Source: Eudromia elegans (taxonomy: Eukaryota > Chordata > Aves > Tinamiformes > Tinamidae). Taken from it: a DNA stretch of 64,000 nucleotides. Position 1 is the first letter of the stretch, and the number at the start of each line of letters is the position of its first letter. Below the pieces are notes generated by a model that made no database searches, was not told where the DNA came from, and saw only the letters and a program-made list of their open reading frames with translations. Made by a program: the position numbers and the translations under genes. Below are positions 13,614 to 23,433 of the stretch, in pieces. The stretch spans positions 250,853 to 314,852 of the forward strand of contig PTEX01000340.1 in NCBI GenBank assembly GCA_003342815.1, written 5' to 3'.

Positions 13614-14357
13614 AACTTAGGTTTGGGGGCATTTTGGGCATATCTGTCAGATGTTGAGTATACTTCATTGGGGATGATTTTCCACAGTGACTTACAGAAT
13701 AGGAAGTGGCAAATAAAGCGAGCATAAGGTCTTCAAAATCTTTTCCATTATGGCTAATAATGTGGGTTATATTGTTTATGTCTGTCCTGCGGGTTGGTGA
13801 AAGAAACTAAGGCAGGGGCCTTAGTCTGGAATTTTTAAGAAATGTTAACATTTATTGCTTTTGTGTGATTCATTTAGTTTTCTCTGCATGTAAGAACAGA
13901 AATATCCGCTAAGGCTGACCTAACCTTAACATGCATAATGGACGTGGGCATTGCAGTGAGCACGGGCATAATGGACATTTGCCTCATCTGAACTGACTTT
14001 ACTGAGTAATTCAGAATAATTACCTCTAGTACACATCTAGCAAAATAATAAGTGTGGGTAAAATAAACCCAGGATAAGAAAAGCATGCCATAATGTTTAT
14101 ATTATTTTTGTTAATACAAAGTAAAGTTAATGTGATAAATGAAATGTAAAACAGTAGCTGGGAAAGAAATAAATGTATCCTAATCTACATCAAGTACGTT
14201 TATGAGTACTCTTTTGTGGAGTAGAAAGAAATATTTTTGTGAAAAAAAACATGAATACAATTTTAGCTCTCTATAAGTGACTGTCTTTCCTTGTAAGCTT
14301 GTTGCAAGCTATTTTGCTGTATTCTCTCTGTGCAAATCCTAGCCTGTCTAACTGGGT

Positions 14358-14397
14358 CTTTTTTCTTTTTATTTATTTTTCTTTTTTTTTTTTTTTT
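14358..14397. repeat. T-rich low-complexity tract
   Basis: Interrupted T runs with single C and A bases, ending in 15 or more T in a row. Confidence 0.85.
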
Positions 14398-16987
14398 GTT
14401 GCTGTTGCTCTGGATCATGTTCAAAGGTGCACTTTGAAAATCTCCTGCAAATTTATTGTGGATGGCCATGTAAGCAAATTGACTATCACAAACTTGGAGG
14501 CTGGTTTTGTAGCCATAGAAGGGCTTGGGTGTACTGCAAAGGCAGTTCTCTTGTTACTCTCAGCAGCTTTTTTGCTTTTCTACTAGGAACAAATGCCAGC
14601 ATGACTAGGATCTGAGCAAGCATCTCCTTACTCCAACCAAGGCTTTGCAGCTGCCGAGGAAGAGTGCTGCAGACAGCTGAGGTATTTTGAGATACCATGG
14701 ATGTACCCACTGATTTGGTGCCATCCTCCATGATGTCACAACCAGAGGTAATTGAGGTGAGTAGTTCAGTAAAAATCTCTGGTAGCTAAACTGAATGAAA
14801 CCTTTTTCCTTTTTTTTTTTCCTTTTCCCATTGATTCTTGTCCTTTCTCTTTCTTCACTTTTGAGTCATCAGGGGAGTTTTTCCTAAAACACTATATTAA
14901 GGGCATTTATCATTCACAAAGAATGTTCTTACACTTTGAGATATGACAATGCTGAGTTAAACGGTCGTTTGTATATGAGCAAAAGGATATGTACGGTGAA
15001 TCACCATCTTTATTGTTTCCATATAGGTAGTCCATGGAGTATGGTTTAATTCTATTGGGAAAAATATATGCAGAGTCAATGAAAGTTATGCTCAGTTGGA
15101 ATACTATCACAAGAAATTTCAGTGTTCCTACCAACAAAAGCTAAGGTTCTAGGCCAAAGTGACAATAAAAGTAATAACATACTTACAATTACTAACACAC
15201 TAACTTTGCTTCATGAATCAAAATGTTAATAATTTTTCATCTCAGAAAAGCATTTTCAAAGTATCATTTGCTCTATTAAGACCAAAGTTTTTGTTAATAT
15301 ATTTTTGAAGATAAATACTTTCTTGAAGAGGTAATGAAGTTAAAGATGATGCTGACAGAAAATTGGACAATTAAGTAATATTTGTTTTGTATTTTTTCTT
15401 TGCTTGTTTATCTGTTTTCTGGTGAAGCTCCTTTGACTGAGGAGAGCTAGAGCTTTTACTGATAATCACAGAAAAGCGCAACAGAAAACAGGGAGACCAT
15501 CAAGCCCTGATGCCCCATCCAGAATGGATGGAAGCAGTGGGAAATTAGGTGATTGGGAAGTCAGTTCTCAGTTTCATAGTACTTTTTTTCCTTTTTTTCC
15601 TCTTCTGTTTCAAATGGATAACTAGTATATTTTAAGTCTATTATTGCTGCTTTTCAGGTGTCAGTCTTTTTTAGGTTCAGATAAGTATTTGGCGTCTTTT
15701 TAACATGGCAAAATCACTGATAGGAAGTTGATGCTAAGTGTATGTGTGCCCTGGCACGTGTAGCTGTTGCTGGACTCTTCTCCCCTTATTGGAGATAGAC
15801 TCCTCCAAGCCATCTCCTCATCTGCTCCAAAATCACACTTGCACCCACTGTCTCCCTACATTTTCCATTCAAAACCTCGTTCGTGTTCAAGAATTTCCAT
15901 TATCTGTTTCAGGACTGCTGTGCAGGGTAAGCACTCTCTTGAAGGGGGGAAAAAAATCTGATGCAAATATGAGTGGGACAACACCTCTGACTTTAAAAGA
16001 ATTTCATTTTTAAAATGGACTTCAAGTGGTCTTGGTTTTGGTTTATTTATGGGTAAATAAGTGCACACCTCCTGTGTTTGCAGATTTCCGTTGAATTAAA
16101 CACTGCTTAGAACTTGCATAAGTGGACTAGATATTGGAAACAAATGAGTCCGGTCACTGGTATAAAACAGCTAGTTCTCAGAATACACCTGGAATTTAAG
16201 GACTGTGCTTGCAAGAGACTTGACTTTGGAGTAGCAACAGGAAGGACAATAGGGAAAAAAAAAAGCAGGAGTTATATCCACGTGTGAGATTAAGGTTGCC
16301 AAATACTGTTCTACGTACTTCATGTTGTAAAAATAGGCTCTGACTTGACAGATGATATCCGCATAGGCAGCCTAGTGTGCATGAGTGAATTCCAGTCGAT
16401 TTCAGAAAGCCGTGGTGGATCTGATGGTTTATACAAGGTTTAATCTTCTATATTCTGTCCACAGCTCCAAACAGTCAGCCTGGAGGCATGTATATGCCCT
16501 TTGAGAGTGAAGAAAAGCTTTTTAATGGGCAAGAATATAGAAAAGAAACCACATACAGCTGAATCTTTCTATGAAAGCTTACTGAAGTAGAGCAGGTTTC
16601 AGACAAAGGACACAGGGGCTTACATTTTCCATTTGTGTACCTGACAAAACGGCTTTTAAATAAAATTTTGAAGACAATATTCATTAAAATACAGCTTTTT
16701 CTGCAATATATTTTATCTTGGCCTTTAGAAACAGATACTAGGGTGTGCTGCAGAAGACATTTAGAAAGTAACATTTTCAGAAAGACTTTTTTTTAACTTG
16801 GAAGTAGGCTTGCATGCCTTCTGGATGACTTAGATGGCATCTCATTTACAAAGAAAAAAAAGGACTTTGCTGCTCTTCTTTAACCTATATTTTGCTAGGA
16901 TAATTAGTTTCCTTCACATGCAATGAATTTAACCTTAGAAATAAAAGATTTTATATATTTAAAACATATATACATGTATATACGGAT

Positions 16988-17020
16988 AGTACATTATGTA
17001 ATGTACTGTATGTACATTAC
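16988..17020. repeat. Overlapping palindromes in TACATTA/TAATGTA motif
   Basis: AGTACATTA and TAATGTACT form 9-bp perfect arms separated by two bases (16988-17007). GTAATGTAC and GTACATTAC form a second perfect 9-bp pair around a 5-base loop (16998-17020). The middle arm can pair with either neighbour. Confidence 0.85.
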
Positions 17021-17240
17021 AGTGATAAATATTATTTTATCAGTCCTTTAACTACACAAAGATGCATAGACTCTCATTTATGCCTACAGAGAACCCTGGA
17101 GACCTCAGTAGGTTGTCATTGCTTTTTTTTTTTTAAAATCAGAAGCCCATTCTGAGAGGTTTTTACATCGTGAGAAAAGTTCCTAAATCCAAAAATTTAG
17201 TTGTGAATGGTGCCTGTCTCCAATTTATTTTCCAAGATGG

Positions 17241-17292
17241 ATAAAAAGGGAGGGAAAAAAAGAGAGAGAAAGAAAGAAGAAAAAAGAGAGAG
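17241..17292. repeat. Purine-rich (GA/GAAA) low-complexity tract
   Basis: About 50 bases of almost pure A and G, including GAGAGA and GAAAGAAAGAA stretches. Confidence 0.9.
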
Positions 17293-17653
17293 TTATATTT
17301 TGGAAATTCAGTTAAGTTTTTGAAAGTTGCTTCTTGATTCTAGATATAAATGGTATTCATATGTATGCATATATTCAAATGGTATTGCCATTTGTTAAAA
17401 TTTATGTTGCTAGGTCAACATAGGAACAGATTTGGGCACTTTTCTATGGCTTACAAAAGTATCATGTTTTCCATAGCAAAGTCTCTTAATACCCTATCTA
17501 CTTGCTGTCCTCTCCTGAAACATTCTGCTCCAGCCTTTCTTCCTGCTGCAGTATCATGTTACCAAAGATAAGAAATAGTGATTAAAAACATAGATTTAAG
17601 GAATCTTGGATACTTTTAAACATAAAGAATAAATAAAGTTTTGGGGTAGTGGA

Positions 17654-17745
17654 AATCCATAACTTAACTATGGAAATGTTATGGAATCCATATGTTATGA
17701 AATGTTATGTCCTATGGAAATGTTATGGAATCCGTAACTTAACTA
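17654..17745. repeat. Local direct duplications (44-bp and 75-bp spacing)
   Basis: A 22-base block starting CTATGGAAATGTTATGG occurs at 17668 and 17712 (period 44). A 17-base block, AATCC followed by A or G and then TAACTTAACTA, occurs at 17654 and 17729 (period 75). The two repeat sets interleave, which suggests more than one slippage event. Confidence 0.85.
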
Positions 17746-19907
17746 ATCCATACCTTTGCTATGGAAAATTATTCTAAGACACTGATCCCAACACATCAGT
17801 GAAGCCAATTAAAGAATATATTCCAGAATATGCTTTTAATTTTGAAAAATGTAAGACTGTTTTAAGGCTAGATCTGTCAATTTCAAGTTATGTAAGCCAT
17901 TCTGATTATAAAGAAATAAGAAAGTAACAAAATTTCTTAAATTTTTAAGTTGGTAGGTGTTATGTCTTCCTACCTCTCCTGTGTATATGCAGAAATATAT
18001 CATAAAAACCTAATTAGTTTGATAATATAGCGAGTGGAAAGTTAAAGAATTCTGTAGGAAGAATTTAACATTCCCTGAGGGACTTACTGTTTGAAAGAGG
18101 AAACAGCACAAGTGATTTGCAAAAGTATTTTGTGATTATTATCTTCTCTCTTGCTTTGTGAATGGCACAGGACGCATTCTGTTGTAAAAACTTTGAAGAA
18201 ATATCTTGAGCCCTACTTGCTTAATGAACTAGGGCTTCCAAGGGTGCTTCATATATATTTTAAAAAATGAAAGCAAAAAAAAAATCCATCATTCTCTCTC
18301 TCTTTGCTTTTGCCAGCAGTAGAATTAACCAGCTAGAACTAAATGAATACTTTTAAATAACTGCTTTGCAGCTGTTACAAACAAAAATCCAGAGCAGCTT
18401 TCATTATAGTAGCCTTTAATGTCTTTCTGGCTAGCAGAGTCAAAAAACACTTCTTCCACTATTTGCAAATGAAAGCATCATTATTTTCCTTTCTTTTTTT
18501 CTCAAATTAGAGTGGAAGAAATTTAAACTACCCTCCACCCCATAAGCTTATGGAGGCTGCAGTCATGAGAGAGAGAAAGTCTGGAAGAAGGAAATGTGAA
18601 CTCCTACTCCCATATGCCAGTGCATTGCCATTGCAAGCTCTGCTTCCCCTCTCCTGTTTTCCCTCAGCAAACACACCCTAGAGCAGCCTTTGATCTTTCC
18701 ACTCTGTCACTCACTAACCTTGAGAAGTCAACAGAAGTGTTCCATGCCAGCTTTCACCTTACATCGCTATTTCCTGTAGCAGTAGGGACTAGAATTAAAT
18801 CATTCCCTCGCTAAAGTAAAGGAGCATGACAAAGTGATAGATTTTGCATCAGAGTACTGATGACTTGCTGGGAGGAAGCACTTGCAACAGCAGTTTTAAA
18901 AATGCTATCTAGGTTATGTTGTAAGTTGAATGAAACATTTTGTCAGGAAATTGAACATGGACATATGGACAGGAAATCAAGTGGCAGTGTCAAAATGGGG
19001 AAATAGTCTCTCCAGTGTTTCAGTTTGTATAGCTGAATATGTTTTTGGCTTAAATTTGGTAAACTATATCTCCTTCTGGTGTTTTGCTGCCTTGCAGGTC
19101 ATATCGCAGAGAGACTGTAGATTCTTGGTAGGTTTTTCCTTGTTACAGTGATCCTTGAGAAGAGTCTCCTATGGAGTGGAACTGATATCATTCTCCTTTC
19201 CCCAACAAAACACAGCTTAATTCACATTCTGGATTTGGTGCCCATATCTGTGAAGCCAGCATAGTACAATGATTTTTTCATCCTTTCCAGAAAAGCAAAC
19301 ATACTAACGTCTACACTACTATAGAATTCTGATGGTGATAGTACATTAAATGAGAGAACAAAAGGAAATGATCAGAGAGGAAGAAACAAACTGTGATTAA
19401 ATGTACATATACACAATGGCATGCATGTTGTAGGAGAAATTTAAATATCAATATTAGTTTTTATCATAGTAGTTGAAGTTACTAGGGGCTCTTAATACAT
19501 CTGTTTTGTTCAAAGCAGATTGACATTGATTTAAAGGCTGCTGTTTGATAAGGCATGAACAGGTTACTGATAGGGAACCTAATATTACCAAAACCCTGAC
19601 CGAGAGAAATAGATTTTTGTGTGTTCCATTATATATTTCACCAAAGGGTCCATCAAAGCAAAAGAAACCAAAATTTTAGTTTGGAGTTTATTTTGCCACC
19701 ATGCATTTCCAGTGGTGAACACAGAAGAGTTTTTATTTCTATTTGGAAACCTTATTTTCCAGCCCCAGGTTAAATACTCAACAGAATTCTGAATTAGCAT
19801 TTTGCCTGGAGGATGAATTCTCCCAGAGGCCCACTTTGCTGGTTTGTTCTATGAGGAGGATTGGTAGGAGTGCTTTAGAGATGGAAGTAGCCCCAGTCGC
19901 CTAAGCA

Positions 19908-19931
19908 TGGCCTTTTCGGCAGAAAAGGCCA
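19908..19931. repeat. Perfect 10-bp hairpin
   Basis: TGGCCTTTTC and GAAAAGGCCA are exact reverse complements separated by a 4-base loop (GGCA). The inverted repeat stands alone and has no gene next to it. Confidence 0.85.
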
Positions 19932-20689
19932 GTGTTTCAACTATTGGAGCCAAAAAGTAACTCATGGTTTGGCTCAGTGAGTCAACTGGGCTCAAAGGAG
20001 CCATCTTTCAATTTATTATGCATAGAAATTCACTTGGGATGTTGAAGATGTGTTTTTTCATTGTTAGTGGTCTTGTTTTTACTTGTTTATTCATCCATGA
20101 TGATTTCTAACACAATACAAGTAGGGGTCTGTATGCTGTGTCACAGGAAAGCATATCTCCTGCCTGGGACCTTCGTGGAAGTCCTGTCTTGAAATACACA
20201 CATGCTGCACAGCAGTCTGCAGAGACGTCAGAGCTGGCTGAAATATATGGCTAAGACTCCCAGGTAGTGAGAGAATGAGGCAGACATTTGCAGAATTGCA
20301 GCTAGGCAATTACAGAATGAATGGGGTTGCATCTTGAAAAAGTCCAGATTACATCATGACACAGCCTTTGGTTGAATGGTGTGTGACTGTATAAGGTGGC
20401 ATACTTCAGTACATAAATGAGTTGGTGGAGTAAAACCACCTTCCTGTATCTCCCACAAAACCACAAGGTGTTAAGCCTATATGAAATGCTTAGCTGAGCT
20501 CCGTTTTAAAGGAAGGAGACTAGTTGGCAACGGTTATCTTGTCATGGACTTCTCCCATAGGGAAACAAAATATGAAAAGCTCTGCAGAAACCCTTTGTAT
20601 AGTCTGTGTAAGACCTTGAGGCTTAGCTGTCCAAAAGACTTGCCCAATATCGTCTCTCCTAGTAGCCGATTTTCTAGTACCTCTGCACT

Positions 20690-21425
20690 ACAGTGGTGGT
20701 CTTCCCTTGAGGAGAGTTTGGAAGGCAGCATCTTTTTGTCATCTACTACTTCTTCCTGATCAGATGGCTTACAGCAGGCCACCATAATGGCAACCTTGCT
20801 AGTCTACCTCTTAATTCTTTACCACGTTACCCAACCCTAGGCAGACCTCCAGATATTCCCATTGGTCTCTCACATGAAGGGCGACTCTCTCTTCTTGCTC
20901 TGTGGGTCTGTCCTTCCTGAAGAGCCTGTAGCCTCTTCCTAAAAAAACTATAAAAAAAAAATTAAAAAAAAAATAGCCATCTACTGCATCTTGGGCATAT
21001 GTCAAGCCTCGAATGAGATTCCATGATCATAGAAAGAAAAACCCTGCTGCCAACACAAGCTGTGCAGCCAGTGGTTGACTTGCAGTATCCACTGACAGTT
21101 CCTTAAATCTCTTCCCCTTACTGGCAAAACTGAGGACAAAACAACCTGCACCCTCATGCCTGTGACTGCTCCCCAGTCTCTGTAGTCACACTTGATACTT
21201 TACAAATGACTTTGCCTGTATCATTAGTGCCCACATGGAAGAGCAGCAAGGGGCAATAGTCAGACACAATATTACAGACAAGCTTTTTCATTCTCTCCAC
21301 AACATCCCAGATTTGAGCTCCCAGCAGGCAGATGATCTTTTTAGAAAAGAGGTCAGGTTGGCCCTTGGATGCCACTGTTAGCACTTTCCACTTCCTCCAG
21401 GTGCTCCTGCATGGTACTTCCATGC
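20690..21425 (-). mobile_element. Decayed CR1-like LINE: ORF1 esterase-like remnant joined to ORF2 endonuclease remnant
   Basis: Read on the minus strand, 21423-21154 encodes L-L-G-A-Q-I-W-D-V-V and then L-L-F-H-V-G-T-N-D-T-G (21234-21214). This matches the SGNH/GDSL esterase-like domain known from ORF1 of CR1-like elements. After a frameshift the match continues as V-V-L-S-S-V-L-P-V-R-G-R and F-Y-D-H-G down to about 21004. Beyond an A/T-only tract (20941-20973), 20935-20811 reads G-Y-R-L-F-R-K-D-R-P and V-A-L-H-V-R-D-Q, as in the CR1 ORF2 endonuclease, and a P-S-D-Q-E-E-V-V-D-D piece lies near 20770-20730. Frameshifts and stops are frequent, the GDS nucleophile block is not visible, and sequence between the two ORFs is missing. 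Both ends are approximate. Confidence 0.75.
20941..20973. repeat. A-rich tract between CR1 ORF1 and ORF2 remnants
   Basis: Runs of A broken by CT, T and TT sit exactly at the junction between the esterase-like and endonuclease-like remnants of the decayed CR1. Confidence 0.85.
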
Positions 21426-21933
21426 AGCTTCACTCAGAAAGCTGGTGCTTTCTGCTCCTTGTCAGCATGCAGAGCAGTGAACTAGCTCATCAGCTGCAAA
21501 TCTTTAAAAGGAGCAAGATTCTTCTTTTGGGTATGAGAAGTTAGCAGCTTCTAGCCTTTACTTTCCTTGGAGCTACTAATTACAGTCCCACATGCACAGA
21601 TCCCACCTACATCTTCAGTGCTCTTTGGACTCTTGAAGCTGTAGGATTTCTGGGAAGATCCTACCTTTCTTGTTCGTCCCAGAGGGTGTGTCTGCTCTGA
21701 ACAGAGATGAGGACCCCTTCTTTACATGTACTTTTGCAAACTGCTGTGTGTGCTGGTGCTCTTCAGGGAGTTGCACTCCAGGCCAGGCTCATATATGGTG
21801 CTCTCCTAGGCACTGGTTAGAGAGATCTCCTTTCCTCTCTCTGAGGCCCCCTATGTCGCCCCTTCTGTTACTTGTCCTATGTCTCCTTTCCACTCTCTCC
21901 ATATCTCTCCATTTTTATGTCATACACAATATT

Positions 21934-22080
21934 ACAGAATCACAGAATGGTTGAGGTCGGAAGGGGCCTCTAGAGATCATCTAGTCCAACCCCCTGCTCC
22001 AGCAGGGACCCCTAGAGCACGGGGCATAGGGTGGCATTCAGGTGGATTTGGAAGATCTCCAGAAAAGGAGACTCCACAGT
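21934..22080 (-). mobile_element. CR1 LINE 3' tail, antisense
   Basis: On the minus strand this piece starts near the V-E-S-P-S/F-L-E-I-F codons, passes the stop region and the conserved GGTTGGACTAGATGATC-type segment, and ends in ACCATTCTGTGATTCTGTAAT, a variant of the CR1 octamer end. It aligns by eye to 10560-10709 of the sense-strand copy. It is a short, severely 5'-truncated insertion, about 500 bp from the decayed CR1 at 20690-21425 and in the same orientation, so the two could be parts of one older insertion. Confidence 0.9.
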
Positions 22081-23407
22081 ATCTTAGATATCTCTTTCTT
22101 TCAGTCTCTCTCTATCTTTGTGTTTGTATGCCCTATCTTTGAGGCAGTAGAAAGTGAAATTAGTTGAAACCATGGAGTTAACAGATTTGGGCTCTTTTAG
22201 ACCAGCTGTGTCTGATTCTGTTCTTTGCCATTTTTCAATAATGTTCTTTTATTTGAACAGTGAATTGCAGAGCTACTGATTTATCTGTCTTAGAAAGCTG
22301 TAGAGTTGAATCAAGACATTTCAGACCTGATAGTTGCATGCCTTAGCATCTTCCAGAAGACAGGCATTTTTAGAGTTAGCTGAATTTCCTGCTTTTACCC
22401 GTCCTTTTTTAACCCAGACAAGTTATTTTTGAGCATGCCTTTGTAATAATTTACTCTGAATAAGCACTAAGGAAGGTCAACACCCTCACTGGTTTTATAG
22501 TCAATCTGTGGAGGCTGTAATCATAGCTTCAAACAGGATCTGTGTCATTTGTGAATTATACCTTCCAGTAGTAAAATTATTTCATTTTCCAGTGTTGCTA
22601 GTGACCAAGTCTTTTTGAACATTAACTTTATAGAGGTTAGATTGCCCTTTTCAGTTATAAACTGTTGGGTACAAAGGACTTCCAATTCACTTTTTTAGTG
22701 ATTACTATATATAAAATGCAGTATGAACACATTCTGTTACAAAAGCCTTTGCTTTTGTATAATTGGGTGTGCTCTCAATACCTATGCTATAAAGACCAAA
22801 CTTAAGTTTTGTGCTTTATTGTATCCTGCCAGAATAATGGGACCTTGCAAGAAAAGAATGTTTTGTCATATCTTTTTAACTGTGAAAAATTACTATAGTA
22901 AGGTAAAGAAGTGGCCTATTGACAAATAAATTGTCTAATCTCATTTTTCCTTACACTTGTCAAATAATTTCTTTGGGAGCCGTAATTCTGTGAAGTATGA
23001 GTAAAAAGATATTTTATTTGAGTGGGTATTTTATAATATTTCATGTTTTTTTATTTGGGTAAAAATAATTACAAAAAGTATAACAGAAATATGACCATGA
23101 CAAATCAGGATCCCTACCTCAAAACTTCGTTGATTGTAGATATTTGAAATAACTGTTTCGCTAAATGTCTTCTCATAACTTTTATCTTTAAACCATTTTT
23201 ATACTTACTTTTTGATCTTGTTTCCTTTGCATTTTGCAATTCAAAAACAGTTTATACTTTTTGTTAGATTTTTTTTTCTTTTGAATTAGGATTTTTTTCT
23301 CATCTGTTGCAACTTTACTTTTTTAAAACACATAATTCTGCAGTTGAGTTCTGAGTGGGTTGAGAAATTACTCACATATTGGTTCACTTACCATTCTACA
23401 CCGTGCT

Positions 23408-23433
23408 AAATGGTGGTCTGTGAACCACCATTT
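23408..23433. repeat. Perfect 10-bp hairpin
   Basis: AAATGGTGGT and ACCACCATTT are exact reverse complements around a 6-base loop (CTGTGA). The shape recalls the ends of old DNA transposons, but no matching partner terminus was found nearby. Confidence 0.85.

Larger units (their letters stand above)
10710..20689. other. Intronic/non-coding sequence, no gene recognised
   Basis: AT-rich sequence without recognisable exons. It contains homopolymer and purine-rich tracts, a 22-bp tandem duplication (13573-13613), overlapping palindromes (16988-17020), a local duplication (17654-17745) and a perfect hairpin (19908-19931), each listed separately. The open frames here (for example 11435-11944 antisense, 169 codons) are low-complexity chance frames. 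Confidence 0.6.
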
